Source: Streptomyces wuyuanensis
GTDB lineage: Bacteria > Actinomycetota > Actinomycetes > Streptomycetales > Streptomycetaceae
DNA length: 64,000 bases
Assembly: GCF_900103455.1 (NCBI RefSeq)
Contig: NZ_FNHI01000014.1
Location: 1-64,000 of the forward strand
Direction of reading: 5' to 3'
Shown here: positions 52,069 through 62,267 of the stretch, piece by piece
How positions within the stretch are numbered: the stretch's first letter is position 1
Layout of the letters: every line of letters starts with the position of its first letter
Made by a program: the position numbers and the translations under genes
The notes under the pieces: model-generated
Database searches by the model: none
What the model was told of the DNA's origin: nothing
Seen by the model: the letters and a program-made list of their open reading frames with translations, nothing else

Positions 52069-52596
52069 TCACAGGCGCAGATGGTGCAGCATCAGCAGCC
52101 CGGCCGCCATGTTGGCGGCCGGGACCTCGCCGCGGGCGATCATGTCGGGAACCAGCTTCAGCGGTATCCATTCACGGCGCGAGGACTCGAAGTCGTCCTC
52201 GGGAGGGCCGATGTAGGTGGCGCCCTCCGACCAGTAGAGGTGGTGCCGGGCATCGGTGAGCCCGTTGGACGGTTCCACGGTCAGCAGATGCTGGAGCGGT
52301 CCGGGGCGCCAGCCGGTCTCCTCCTCCATCTCCCGCGCCGCGGCGAAGGCGATGTCCTCGCCGTCCTCCACGACGCCCGCGGCCAGCTCCCAGCCCCAGC
52401 TGTCGGTGATGAACCGGTGCCGCCACAGCATCAGCACCTCGTTGGCCTCGTTGACGGCCGTCGCGACTGCGACCGGGCGGAGCCGGATCAGGAAGTGGTC
52501 GAGATGCCGGCCGTCCGGCAGCTCGACATCCGCGAGATTGACCCTGAACCAGCGGTTCTCATAGACGGTTTGCTCGCTCAGCTTCGTCCACTGCAC
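52069..52596 (-). CDS. Nudix hydrolase (ADP-ribose pyrophosphatase-like)
   Basis: 175 residues. The Nudix box GVVEDGEDIAFAAAREMEEE, followed by TGW, matches GX5EX7REUXEEXGU. The N-terminal YENRWFRVNLADVELPDG and the layout resemble ADP-ribose pyrophosphatases. Substrate not certain. The GTG at 52596 follows AAGGTGG by about 8 nt. It is downstream of the NsdA-like gene on the same strand (86-bp gap). Confidence 0.88.
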   Translation of the reverse strand: MQWTKLSEQTVYENRWFRVNLADVELPDGRHLDHFLIRLRPVAVATAVNEANEVLMLWRHRFITDSWGWELAAGVVEDGEDIAFAAAREMEEETGWRPGPLQHLLTVEPSNGLTDARHHLYWSEGATYIGPPEDDFESSRREWIPLKLVPDMIARGEVPAANMAAGLLMLHHLRL

Positions 52597-52682
52597 GGTT
52601 CTGCCACCTTCCGACAAGTAGATGGCAACATCGCAGCAGGAGGACGGCCCGAGGGGAACGCTCACAGGAGGCGCAGGAGGGC

Positions 52683-54023
52683 TCACAGAGGTACGCGCAG
52701 GGCCCCTTCGATGATTTCGGCCGCTTCGGCTGCCGGGGTGGAGCCGTTCGCCGCCAGGCTCGCCCGAACGGCACGGAGCCGGTCCCTCAGCCGCTGCGAC
52801 TCCATCCCCCTGGCCCTTTCGGTCATTTCGACGGCGGTCCGGGCGGCCCGCTCGGCCTCGCCCTGGCACAGCTCGATCTGGCTCAGCATGGCGAGCCGGT
52901 GCACCCGGCCCCGGTCGTGGGACGGTACGGCGGCCGCCGCGTCCGCGTGCTCCCTGGCCGCCCTCAACTCCCCCAGGCACAGCAGCGCCTCGGCGACCTG
53001 GACGTTCACCAGCCCCGGCTGCACATAGCCCGTCTCGTCCGGTTCGTGCCCCGGGAGGATCCGCTCCGCCTCCTCCTCGGCACGCCGGATCCGGCCGAGT
53101 GCCGCGCCTCCGTCACCGAGATGCGCGTACGCCTTCGCCTGCATCGCATAGAGGTCGGTGGCCAGCGCCGGGGTGATCTGCCGGCCGGCAGTCCGCAGCG
53201 CCGCCTCGGCGAACGCAACCGCCTGCCGGTATTCACCCATGTACAGGGACTGGTTGACGAGCAGTGCGATCACGTACGCGCCGAGCCCCCGGTCGCCGCT
53301 CGCCTTCGCCAGCCGCAGCGCCTGGTGGAAGTAGCGCTGTGCGAGCCCGTGGGCGTCCGAGTCGTAGGCGCAGATGCCCGCGACGGCCACCAGACCGCCG
53401 GTCGCCCGGTGCAGTTGGCGACCCAGCGCGTCGCTGTAGGCACCGCGCAGCAGCGGGGCCGCCCCGCTGTTGAGGAAGCCGACGATCCGGGAGCGGGTGG
53501 CGATGCCTCCGGCCCTGCGGTACATCAGCTCGTAGTGGGCCCGGGCCGCACGGAGCATCTTGATGTCGGCCATGCTGACCCGGGTGCGGCCGTCGCGTGA
53601 GACGTCCGAGTCCTCCGGGGGGTTCTCCCACTCCCACACGGGCATCACGGCGGGTGTGCCGGTGACCGCCGGTGCGCCGATGACATGCGGACGCTGCTGC
53701 TCGTCGGAGCGCCACAGCGCCGTGGCCCGCTCCACGAAGCCGGAGAGCGGGGAGCCGTGCTGGACCGAGGTCCCGCCCGGCACGCCGAGTCCGATGTCGT
53801 CGAGGGTCACCGCGCGTCGCAGCCGGCCCGCGAGCACCTCGCAGATCAGGTCCGGCACCTGGCCGCGGGGACGCTGCCCCTTCAACCAGCGCGCCACGGC
53901 CGTGTGTTCGTAGCGAAGAGTGAGGCCTCTCGCCCGGCCCGCCTGGTTCACATGGGCGGCCAGTCCCGCGTGCGAGATGCCCGCCTCGTCGAGCAGCGCG
54001 TCGAGCAGGGTGTTGGGCTGCAT
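52683..54023 (-). CDS. NsdA-like TPR regulator
   Basis: 446 residues. N-terminal PNTLLDALLDEAGISHAGLA, AHVNQAGRARGLTLRYEHTA and VARWLKGQRPRGQVPDLICE form a divergent HTH, and the remainder is TPR-like helical repeats (AQRYFHQALRLAKASGDRG, GEYRQAVAFAEAALRTAGRQ). This is the arrangement of the Streptomyces NsdA/NsdB group, regulators of differentiation and antibiotic production; the exact homologue is not established. ATG 54023 has GGAGG upstream. A candidate operator at 54073-54084 lies 50 bp upstream. Confidence 0.85.
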   Translation of the reverse strand: MQPNTLLDALLDEAGISHAGLAAHVNQAGRARGLTLRYEHTAVARWLKGQRPRGQVPDLICEVLAGRLRRAVTLDDIGLGVPGGTSVQHGSPLSGFVERATALWRSDEQQRPHVIGAPAVTGTPAVMPVWEWENPPEDSDVSRDGRTRVSMADIKMLRAARAHYELMYRRAGGIATRSRIVGFLNSGAAPLLRGAYSDALGRQLHRATGGLVAVAGICAYDSDAHGLAQRYFHQALRLAKASGDRGLGAYVIALLVNQSLYMGEYRQAVAFAEAALRTAGRQITPALATDLYAMQAKAYAHLGDGGAALGRIRRAEEEAERILPGHEPDETGYVQPGLVNVQVAEALLCLGELRAAREHADAAAAVPSHDRGRVHRLAMLSQIELCQGEAERAARTAVEMTERARGMESQRLRDRLRAVRASLAANGSTPAAEAAEIIEGALRVPL

Positions 54024-54072
54024 GGGGCCCTCCGTTGGCTCGGTGTGGCCCAGAGTAGTGGAGCGGGCTTCG

Positions 54073-54084
54073 CACGGGGTGTGA
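54073..54084 (+). promoter_or_regulatory. second copy of the shared 12-bp element
   Basis: CACGGGGTGTGA preceded by GG-CTTCG and followed by AACAAGTGCATATATC. Same orientation and same 12 bases as at 51558-51569. It sits 50 bp upstream of the NsdA-like ATG, on the far side of it, where a promoter would be. Confidence 0.5.
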
Positions 54085-54476
54085 AACAAGTGCATATATC
54101 CGTGCCGTGCGCGCTCTGCCGCTGTCCCGCTGGCGCCGGTTGACTGATTTTCCTCTCAAGGAGGCGGCCGGGCCGCCGGCTCCCCCTCGTACAGTGCGGC
54201 GGCCCGCATCCGCGCCGTCCGTCCTGCTGATCTGCCCGACACTCCGCGGCAGGACGGGCGGCGCCGGCCGCGAACGGCCCTTTCCCCGTCGGTGATTGGA
54301 GGGCTCAGGGCGGGAACGGCGCAGCTCCGGCCCCGGACTGCGCCGGCACCCGTGCCCGGCCGTCGCGCGGCACCGGTACACCCACGAGGCCGTTCGGCCG
54401 GCCCAGGCGGACACCGCCGGGATTCCCACCCGAAGGAGTGAGCGCGAAGAAGCGGGACGAGGCGTGCACGCGCAAA

Positions 54477-54509
54477 GGGGCGCGTCCGGACCGGGTCCGG
54501 ACGCGCCCC
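54477..54509 (-). terminator. terminator after pheT
   Basis: GGGGCGCGTCCGGAC (54477-54491) and complement (54495-54509) with a CGG loop; on the minus strand it is followed by TTTGCG. It is 22 bp after the pheT stop. The rest of the 508-bp gap 54024-54531 holds the shared 12-bp element and no gene I can support. Confidence 0.85.
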
Positions 54510-54531
54510 CTTCGCTGTCGGCGGTGGACGC

Positions 54532-57060
54532 TCAGGCGCCGCGCAGCACCGCTCCGGTGCGCTCGCCGGCGAGCGCGACGGCGGCGTCACGGGCGGCCGA
54601 GGCCTCCTCGACGGTCAGCGTGCGGTCGGGAGCGCGGAACCGCAGCGCGTACGCCAGCGACTTCCTGCCCTCGCCGATCTGCTCGCCCTCGAAGACGTCG
54701 AACAGCCGGATGGACTCGAGCAGTTCGCCCGCGCCCTCGTGCAGCGCCTTCTCCACGTCGGCGGCGGGCACATCCGAGGCGACGACCAGCGCGACGTCCT
54801 GGGTGGCCACCGGGAAGGTGGAGATCCGGGGTGCCTGGAGTGCGCCCTCGCCGGCCCGCTCCAGCAGGTCCAGCTCCATCTCCATCGCGCAGGTGCGCTC
54901 CGGCAGCCCGAGCGCCTTGATGGCGCGGGGATGCAGTTCCCCCGCGTGACCGACGAGCGTCTCCTCGCCGTCCACCGAGACGTACAGCGCCGCGCAGCGA
55001 CCCGGGTGCCACGGCGTGTGCCGGTCGGCGCGGACGGTGAGCTCGGCACCGGCCTCACGGGCGACCGCACGGGCCGACTCGATGGCGTCCGCCCAGTCGG
55101 CGGGACGGCCCCCGCCCCACCAGCCGGCCTGCTCGCGCGCGCCGGCCAGGACGGTGGCGACCCGGCGCGGCTGGTGCGGCAGCGCCGCGTTCAGCACCGC
55201 GATCTCCTCGTCGGTCGGACGGCGGTCGACCGGCAGCACGCCGGGGACCGTCTCCTCGCCGGTGGGCCGGAAGACCAGCCCGGTCTCGAAAAGCGCCAGG
55301 TCGTGCGAACCTCGGCCCACGTTGCGCCGCAGCGCGGAGAGCAATCCGGGCAGCAGCGTGGTGCGCAGCGCCGGCTCCTCGTCGGAGATCGGGTTGACCA
55401 GCGTGACCACCGTGCGCCGGGGGTCGTCGGCGTCCAGACCGAACTGGTCCAGGACCGCCTCGCCGACGAAGGGGTAGTTGAGGGCCTCGACGTAGCCGGC
55501 GCCGGCCAGCGCTCGGCCGACGCGCCGGTGCAGCCGCTGGCGCGCGGTGAGTCCGCGGCCGGACGGCGGAGTGGGCAGGGTGGAGGGGAGGTTCTCGTAC
55601 CCCTCCAGCCGGATGACCTCTTCCGCGAGGTCGTTCGGCTCGTGCAGGTCGGGGCGCCACGACGGGACGGTCACCACGAGGTCGTCCTGGCCGTAGACGT
55701 CGCAGCCGACCTCCTGCAGCCGGCGGACCACGGTCTCGCGGCCGTAGGCGACGCCGGCGACCCGGTCGGGGTGGTCGGCGCGCATCGTGATGGTGCGCGG
55801 CGCGGACGGGGCGACGATCTCGGTGACCCCGGCCTCGGCGGTGCCGCCGGCCAGGAGCACCAGCAGGTCGACCGTGCGCTGGGCGGCCGCGGCGGCCGCC
55901 TGCGGGTCGACTCCGCGCTCGAAGCGCCGGGACGCCTCGGACGACAGCTTGTGGCGGCGGGCCGTGCGGGCGATGGAGACCGGGTCGAAGTGCGCGGCCT
56001 CCACGACGACCTCGGTGGTGCCGCGGACCTCGCCCGTCTCCGGGTCGGTCTCGGAGTCGGCGATCTCCGTGTTGGCCCCGCCCATCACGCCCGCGAGGCC
56101 GATCGGCCCGCGGCTGTCCGTGATGACCAGGTCCTGCGCGTCCAGGACGCGCTTGACCCCGTCGAGGGTGGTGAACTTCTCGCCGGCCTCGGCGCGCCGG
56201 ACCCCGATCGGGCCCTCGAGCCGGTTGCGGTCGTAGGCGTGCAGGGGCTGGCCGAGCTCCAGCATCACGTAGTTGGTGATGTCGACGGCGAGCGAGATCG
56301 GCCGCATACCGGCCTTCTGCAGCCGGCGCCGCATCCAGATCGGCGAGCGGGCCTCGGGGTCGAGACCGACGACGGTGCGCGCGGTGAAGCGGTCACAGCC
56401 GATGGGGTCGGCGATCCGCACCTGGTAGCCGTACGAGTTCGGCGCGGGCACGTCGAGCAGCGCCGGGTCGCGCAGCGGCAGCCCGTAGGCGGTGGCGGTC
56501 TCGCGGGCGACACCGCGCATCGACAGGGCGTAGCCGCGGTCGGGCGTGACGGCGATGTCCAGGACCTCGTCGTACAGCTCCAGCAGCTCGGTGGCGTCGG
56601 TGCCGACCTCGATCTCGGGCGGCAGCACGATGATGCCGTGCGTGCCGTCGTCGCCCATGCCGAGCTCGTCGGCGGAGCAGATCATGCCGCGGGACATCCG
56701 GCCGTACGTCTTGCGCTCGGCGATGCGGAAGTCACCGGGCAGGACGGCGCCGGGCAGCGCCACGACGACCTTGTCGCCGACGGCGAAGTTGCGGGCGCCG
56801 CAGACGATCTCCTGCGGCTCGCCCGTACCGTTGGCCTGCGCCACGTCGACCGTGCAGAAGCGGATGGGCTTCTTGAACTCGGTCAGTTCCTCGATGGTGA
56901 GTACCCGTCCGACGACGAGCGGGCCGGTGAGGCCGGCGCCGAGCTGCTCGACGGTCTCGACCTCGAGGCCGGCCGAGATGAGTTTGGCCTGTACGTCACG
57001 GCCGGTCTCCGTCGCCGGCAGGTCGACGTACTCCCGCAGCCATGAAAGCGGGACCCGCAT
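54532..57060 (-). CDS. pheT: phenylalanyl-tRNA synthetase beta subunit
   Basis: 842 residues with the full domain order: N-terminal tRNA-binding fold (about 40-150), B3/B4 editing region, B5, core fold, and the C-terminal ferredoxin-fold anticodon-binding domain (ISTFPVATQDVALVVASDVP ... LTVEEASAARDAAVALAGE). It pairs with PheS to charge tRNA-Phe and proofreads Tyr. ATG 57060 overlaps the pheS stop by one base (TGATG), so the pair is coupled. Confidence 0.97.
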   Translation of the reverse strand: MRVPLSWLREYVDLPATETGRDVQAKLISAGLEVETVEQLGAGLTGPLVVGRVLTIEELTEFKKPIRFCTVDVAQANGTGEPQEIVCGARNFAVGDKVVVALPGAVLPGDFRIAERKTYGRMSRGMICSADELGMGDDGTHGIIVLPPEIEVGTDATELLELYDEVLDIAVTPDRGYALSMRGVARETATAYGLPLRDPALLDVPAPNSYGYQVRIADPIGCDRFTARTVVGLDPEARSPIWMRRRLQKAGMRPISLAVDITNYVMLELGQPLHAYDRNRLEGPIGVRRAEAGEKFTTLDGVKRVLDAQDLVITDSRGPIGLAGVMGGANTEIADSETDPETGEVRGTTEVVVEAAHFDPVSIARTARRHKLSSEASRRFERGVDPQAAAAAAQRTVDLLVLLAGGTAEAGVTEIVAPSAPRTITMRADHPDRVAGVAYGRETVVRRLQEVGCDVYGQDDLVVTVPSWRPDLHEPNDLAEEVIRLEGYENLPSTLPTPPSGRGLTARQRLHRRVGRALAGAGYVEALNYPFVGEAVLDQFGLDADDPRRTVVTLVNPISDEEPALRTTLLPGLLSALRRNVGRGSHDLALFETGLVFRPTGEETVPGVLPVDRRPTDEEIAVLNAALPHQPRRVATVLAGAREQAGWWGGGRPADWADAIESARAVAREAGAELTVRADRHTPWHPGRCAALYVSVDGEETLVGHAGELHPRAIKALGLPERTCAMEMELDLLERAGEGALQAPRISTFPVATQDVALVVASDVPAADVEKALHEGAGELLESIRLFDVFEGEQIGEGRKSLAYALRFRAPDRTLTVEEASAARDAAVALAGERTGAVLRGA

Positions 57061-58202
57061 CAGATCTCCATCCCGAAGGGCCGGGTGAACCGGACGTCAC
57101 CCTCGACCATGTCTCGCATGTCTTCGACGTTGTGGCGGAACATCAGCATCCGCTCGATGCCGAACCCGAAGGCGAATCCGCTGTACTTCTCCGGGTCGAC
57201 GCCGCAGGCGGTGAGCACCTTCGGGTTGACCATTCCGCAGCCGCCGAGTTCGATCCAGCCCTCGCTGGAACAGGTGCGGCAGGGGCGGTCCGGGTTGCCG
57301 ACGGACTCGCCGCGGCAGACGTAGCAGACCATGTCCATCTCGGCGGACGGCTCGGTGAAGGGGAAGAAGTTCGGCCGGAGCCGGGTCTTCATGCCCTCGC
57401 CGCCGAAGAGCGCGCGGACCATGTGGTCCAGGGTGCCCTTGAGGTCGGCCATGGTGAGGCCCTCGTCCACGGCGAGCAGCTCGACCTGGTGGAACACCGG
57501 GGTGTGGGTGGCGTCCAGGTCGTCGGTGCGGTACACGCGGCCGGGGCAGATCACGTACAGCGGCGGCTCGCGGTCCAGCATCGAGCGGACCTGCACGGGC
57601 GAGGTGTGCGTGCGCAGCACCACGCCGGAGCCGGACTCACCCCCTTCGCCGCCCGTGCCCTCGGCGCCCTTCACGAAGAAGGTGTCGTGCTCACCGCGGG
57701 CGGGGTGGTCGGCCGCGATGTTCAGCGCGTCGAAGTTCAGCCACTCGGTCTCGACCTCGGGGCCCTCGGCGACCTCGTAGCCCATGGCCACGAAGATGTC
57801 CTCGATGCGCTCGGAGAGCGTGGTGAGCGGGTGCCGGGCGCCGGACGGGGTGCGGTCGTACGGCAGTGTGACGTCCACCGCCTCCTCGACCAGCACCCGG
57901 GCGTCGCGCTCGGCCTCCAGTTCGGCCTGGCGCGCGGCCAGGGACTTGTTGACAGCCCCGCGGGCCTGGCCCACACGCTTGCCGGCCTCGGCCTTGGCGT
58001 GCGGCGGCAGGGCGCCGATCTCACGGTTGGCGAGCGCGAGCGGCGAGGTGGGGCCGGTGTGCGCGATCTTCGCCTCGTGGAGCGCGTCGAGGTCGCCCGC
58101 GGCGGCGAAGGCGGCGAGCGCCTCGTCCCGCATGCGCTCGATCTCTTCCGGTTTCAGTGCCTCGACCTCGACAGGGTCGTACGACTTGTTCGGTGCCGAC
58201 AT
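57060..58202 (-). CDS. pheS: phenylalanyl-tRNA synthetase alpha subunit
   Basis: 380 residues, class II synthetase. N-terminal coiled coil (VNKSLAARQAELEAERDARV), then the core with TEWLNFDALNIAADHPARGE, YRTDDLDATHTPVFHQVE (motif 2) and GFAFGFGIERMLMFRHN (motif 3). A short CYVCRGESVGN...CRTCSSEGW Cys insert is present, also in many actinobacterial PheS. ATG 58202. First gene of pheST. The TAAACT in 58270-58280 could be a -10 element. Confidence 0.97.
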   Translation of the reverse strand: MSAPNKSYDPVEVEALKPEEIERMRDEALAAFAAAGDLDALHEAKIAHTGPTSPLALANREIGALPPHAKAEAGKRVGQARGAVNKSLAARQAELEAERDARVLVEEAVDVTLPYDRTPSGARHPLTTLSERIEDIFVAMGYEVAEGPEVETEWLNFDALNIAADHPARGEHDTFFVKGAEGTGGEGGESGSGVVLRTHTSPVQVRSMLDREPPLYVICPGRVYRTDDLDATHTPVFHQVELLAVDEGLTMADLKGTLDHMVRALFGGEGMKTRLRPNFFPFTEPSAEMDMVCYVCRGESVGNPDRPCRTCSSEGWIELGGCGMVNPKVLTACGVDPEKYSGFAFGFGIERMLMFRHNVEDMRDMVEGDVRFTRPFGMEI

Positions 58203-58328
58203 CTCTTCCCGTACTTCCGATGGGGTGGCTGGGGCGCCCGCTCGACGACCGAGGACGCAAAGGTGCCAAAGGACGAGTTTAGCGGGGTGACGGTACGCGA
58301 ATGAGCCCGTGGGCCGCCGGTGCGCTTA

Positions 58329-59447
58329 TCAGGTGAGATAGGCGGGCGTGCCCACGGGCAACGTAAATCGGAACTCCGCACCGCCGCCCGGGCCGCGGCC
58401 GACGGTGATCGTCCCGCCGTGTGCCTCGACGATGCCCTTCACGATGTACAGGCCGAGACCGGTGCCACCGCGCTTGCTCCCCCGCCAGAAGCGGGTGAAG
58501 ACACGGCCCATCGACTCCTCGGGGATGCCGGGGCCTTCGTCGCTCACGGTGACGACCGTTCCCTTCTCATCGCTGCTGCCGGACGCGGGTGCCACCTCGA
58601 TGGTGACCGTTCCCTCTCCGTGGCGCACCGCATTTTCGAGGAGGTTGCCGAGAACCTGGTCGATCTTGTCCGGATCCGCCCAGAGCTCGGGCAGGTCGTG
58701 GTGGACACGGACGAAGAAGCGGTCCGGCGACTGGCCGCCGGCCGTGTACGCCTGGACGTGGCGGCCGACGGCGGCGGCGACGTCGACGGGCTGGCGCCGC
58801 ACCTCCAGCCGGCCGGAGTCGATGCGCGAGATGTCGAGGAGCTCCGCGATGAGCCGGGTCACGCGGTTGGCGTCCGCGTCCACGGTCTCCAGCATCAGCC
58901 GCTTCTGGTCGTCGGTGAAGCGCTCCCACTTGGCGAGCAGGGTGGCGGTGAAGCCCTTGACGGAGGTCAGCGGGGAGCGCAGCTCATGGGCGACGGTGGC
59001 GATCAGCTCGGCGTGGCTGCGCTCGGTGCGGCGGCGCGCCTCGGTGCCCCGGATGCTGACGACGACGCGGCGCACGGGTCCCGTGGGCACGTCCCGTACG
59101 TAGCGGGCGGAGACCAGGACCTCGCGGCCGCCCGGCAGCAGCAGGTTGCGCTCGGGCTGGCCGAGCCGCGTGGCGAGGCCGCCGTACGGGTCGGTGAGCG
59201 GCCACCAGCGGCGGCCCTTGAGGTCCTCCAGGGGCAGCGCGTGGTCCAGCGGCCGGCCGAGGGCGCGGTCCGCGGGGACCGCGGTGATACGCGCGGCCGC
59301 GGCGTTGAAGCAGATGATCCGGCCGTCCTCGTCGGCGACGACGAGGCCGTCGGGAAGGTCGTCGGGACCGATGCCAGGACCCGCACCGTCCTCGGAGCGT
59401 GCCGATGCCAGGAACGCCTCCGACGGCCCGCTCGTGCCGACAGTCAT
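58329..59447 (-). CDS. orphan PAS-domain sensor histidine kinase, apparently cytosolic
   Basis: 372 residues. A PAS domain (about 30-140: GLVVADEDGRIICFNAAAAR) precedes HisKA with phosphoacceptor His154 in IATVAHELRSPLTSVKGF, then HATPase with DQVLGNLLENAVRHG (N box), DEGPGIPEE (G1) and GGTGLGLYIVKG (G2). No transmembrane segment is visible, so it is probably soluble and senses an intracellular cue. No response-regulator gene lies next to it. ATG 59447 has GGGG upstream. Confidence 0.9.
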   Translation of the reverse strand: MTVGTSGPSEAFLASARSEDGAGPGIGPDDLPDGLVVADEDGRIICFNAAAARITAVPADRALGRPLDHALPLEDLKGRRWWPLTDPYGGLATRLGQPERNLLLPGGREVLVSARYVRDVPTGPVRRVVVSIRGTEARRRTERSHAELIATVAHELRSPLTSVKGFTATLLAKWERFTDDQKRLMLETVDADANRVTRLIAELLDISRIDSGRLEVRRQPVDVAAAVGRHVQAYTAGGQSPDRFFVRVHHDLPELWADPDKIDQVLGNLLENAVRHGEGTVTIEVAPASGSSDEKGTVVTVSDEGPGIPEESMGRVFTRFWRGSKRGGTGLGLYIVKGIVEAHGGTITVGRGPGGGAEFRFTLPVGTPAYLT

Positions 59448-59819
59448 CCCCGTACCCCACCTCTCGAACCGGTGCAGTGGGTCCCCGAGCCCGTCACCCT
59501 ACTAGTCGGCGGTGACGCAGCGACACCCTGCGTCGACCGGGGCCGGGCCGTGTCCGAAAAGCAGCGCCGCCTGCCCGCGGGCCAGGGCCCCGCGGCCTCC
59601 GCTGCGCATGACGGCACGGCGGAGGTCGTCGACGTGGTCAGGGCCCGGCAGCGTCGGGAACGCCCGTGACGGCCCGGTCCGGTGCCGTGGCCGGAAAGGA
59701 CTGCCGGGATGGCGGCGGCGTCCGGTGCGGTGCGTCGCGGGGCGCGAGGTTCGCCCTCGTACGGGTGCACCCGCGTGGTGCGGCAGGGCAGCGAAATGCC
59801 ATGCGGGGCGTCGAGCGCC
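59448..59819. other. gene-free gap before the histidine kinase
   Basis: 372 bp between the SpoU gene and the kinase gene, both on the minus strand. Several frames are open but none has a good start, ribosome-binding site or family resemblance. It contains short GC repeats and no clear hairpin. Confidence 0.5.
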
Positions 59820-60686
<867 letters not shown>

Positions 60687-60799
60687 GGGGGCTCTCACTT
60701 CCTTGTGGCGTTCGGCGGTGCGCGGCGCGGGGCGGTCGTGCGTGCGGTGCGGTGCGGTGCGGTGGCGCGGGTCGCGCGTGCCCGGTCCGGAACACACTC

Positions 60800-60828
60800 G
60801 GACCCGCAGACCGTCGGCCTGCGGGTCC
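60800..60828 (-). terminator. terminator hairpin after rplT
   Basis: GGACCCGCAGACC (60800-60812) pairs with GGCCTGCGGGTCC (60816-60828) with one mismatch, 26 bp past the rplT stop. Confidence 0.7.
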
Positions 60829-60854
60829 GGTTGTTGTCCGGTGGGACGCGACCG

Positions 60855-61241
60855 TCAGGCCGCGGCCTTCGGGGCGTTGACGTCGCTCGGGAGCGCCTTC
60901 TGGGCGACCTCGACGAGCGCGGCGAACGCGTTGGCGTCGTTGACCGCGAGCTCGGCCAGGATCTTGCGGTCCACCTCGACGTTGGCGGCCTTCAGACCCT
61001 GGATGAAGCGGTTGTAGGTGATGCCGTTGGCGCGGGCAGCGGCGTTGATGCGCTGGATCCACAGCTGACGGAAGTCGCCCTTGCGCTTCTTGCGGTCGTT
61101 GTAGTTGTAGACGAGGGAGTGGGTGACCTGCTCCTTCGCCTTGCGGTACAGGCGCGAGCGCTGACCGCGGTAGCCGCTGGCCTGCTCGAGGATCGCCCGG
61201 CGCTTCTTGTGGGCGTTGACTGCCCGCTTGACGCGTGCCAC
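60855..61241 (-). CDS. rplT: 50S ribosomal protein L20
   Basis: 128 residues, highly basic. MARVKRAVNAHKKRRAILEQ, GYRGQRSRLYRKAKEQVTHS and the central RDRKKRKGDFRQLWIQRINA-type block identify L20, which binds 23S rRNA and is needed early in 50S assembly. GTG 61241 has AAGGAG upstream. Last gene of infC-rpmI-rplT; L20 autoregulates this operon in other bacteria. Confidence 0.98.
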   Translation of the reverse strand: MARVKRAVNAHKKRRAILEQASGYRGQRSRLYRKAKEQVTHSLVYNYNDRKKRKGDFRQLWIQRINAAARANGITYNRFIQGLKAANVEVDRKILAELAVNDANAFAALVEVAQKALPSDVNAPKAAA

Positions 61242-61345
61242 TTGTTGACTCCTTGTAGCGGGGCCGTGGTTGTCCTCACACGGCCCGGAAACGAATTGGT
61301 CCCGGTCTTGCCCGGAAGCCCCCGGTCACCGGGGGCCGAGGTCAA

Positions 61346-61540
61346 TCAGATGCCCAGCATCTTCTTGATCTTGGCGGCGTCACCCGGGGCCATCTCGGCG
61401 TTGCCGGTGAGGCGACGCGTCAGCTTGGACGACTTGTGCTCGAGCAGGTGGCGCTTGCCGGCGCGCTCGCGGAGCACCTTGCCGGAGCCGGTGATCTTGA
61501 AGCGCTTCTTGGCACCGCTGTGCGTCTTGTTCTTCGGCAT
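61346..61540 (-). CDS. rpmI: 50S ribosomal protein L35
   Basis: 64 residues: MPKNKTHSGAKKRFKITGSG, then RERAGKRHLLEHKSSKLTRR and NAEMAPGDAAKIKKMLGI are the full L35. ATG 61540. It is the middle gene of infC-rpmI-rplT, with about 100 bp on each side; a GCCCCCGGTCACCGGGGGC hairpin lies in the gap before rplT. Confidence 0.98.
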   Translation of the reverse strand: MPKNKTHSGAKKRFKITGSGKVLRERAGKRHLLEHKSSKLTRRLTGNAEMAPGDAAKIKKMLGI

Positions 61541-61622
61541 CGCGCCGTTCTCTCCTCGTCAGTGGCGCTTCCGTCGCCGGTCGTAAACCGGCAGGCGAAA
61601 GCGTCAGATGTATCGGTTGATG

Positions 61623-61642
61623 TCCGGGGCTGTCGCCCCGGA
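61623..61642 (-). terminator. hairpin directly after infC
   Basis: TCCGGGGC (61623-61630) and GCCCCGGA (61635-61642) with a TGTC loop, immediately downstream of the infC stop at 61644 and upstream of rpmI. It may be a partial terminator or an mRNA processing point. Confidence 0.6.
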
Positions 61643-61643
61643 A

Positions 61644-62267
61644 TCAGGCCTCGGCGGGCTCTTCGGGGGAAGCCTCGGCCTGGGCGGACCGGTCACCCTG
61701 GCGCTCCGCCTTGCGGGCGGCCTGCGCCTCGCGGGCCTCGGCCATGGCCTCGGTCTTCTTCTTGTGCGGACCGAGAACCATGATCATGTTCCGGCCGTCC
61801 TGCTTCGGGTTCGACTCGACGAAACCGAGGTCCTGGACGTCCTCCGCAAGACGCTGCAGCAGCCGGTAGCCGAGTTCCGGCCGGGACTGCTCGCGACCAC
61901 GGAACATGATCGTGATCTTGACCTTGTCGCCCTGCTTGAGGAACCGGACGACGTGACCCTTCTTGGTGTCGTAGTCGTGCGGGTCGATCTTCGGCCGGAG
62001 CTTCATCTCCTTGATGACCGTGTGCGCCTGGTTCTTGCGCGCCTCACGGGCCTTCATGGCCGACTCGTACTTGAACTTCCCGTAGTCCATGAGCTTGCAG
62101 ACCGGCGGACGGGCGTTCGCCGCGACCTCGACGAGGTCGAGGTCGTACTCCTGCGCAAGCTCCAGGGCCTTGGCAAGCGGAACAATCCCGACCTGCTCGC
62201 CGCTGGGACCGACAAGTCGCACCTCGGGAACGCGAATTCGGTCGTTGATGCGGGGCTCGGCGCTGAT
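61644..62267 (-). CDS. infC: translation initiation factor IF-3 with AUC start
   Basis: 207 residues. IF-3 needs the segment RINDRIRVPEVRLVGPSGEQ; this is encoded only if translation starts at the ATC at 62267-62265, which has GAGGAGG four bases upstream. Between the upstream in-frame TAG (62288-62286) and this ATC there is no ATG, GTG or TTG; the first such codon is GTG 62222, inside the conserved core. AUU/AUC starts in infC are known from other bacteria and serve autoregulation, as IF-3 rejects non-AUG starts. The C-terminal domain (KIDPHDYDTKKGHVVRFLKQ, MFRGREQSRPELGYRLLQRL) is standard. It heads infC-rpmI-rplT. Confidence 0.95.
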   Translation of the reverse strand: MSAEPRINDRIRVPEVRLVGPSGEQVGIVPLAKALELAQEYDLDLVEVAANARPPVCKLMDYGKFKYESAMKAREARKNQAHTVIKEMKLRPKIDPHDYDTKKGHVVRFLKQGDKVKITIMFRGREQSRPELGYRLLQRLAEDVQDLGFVESNPKQDGRNMIMVLGPHKKKTEAMAEAREAQAARKAERQGDRSAQAEASPEEPAEA

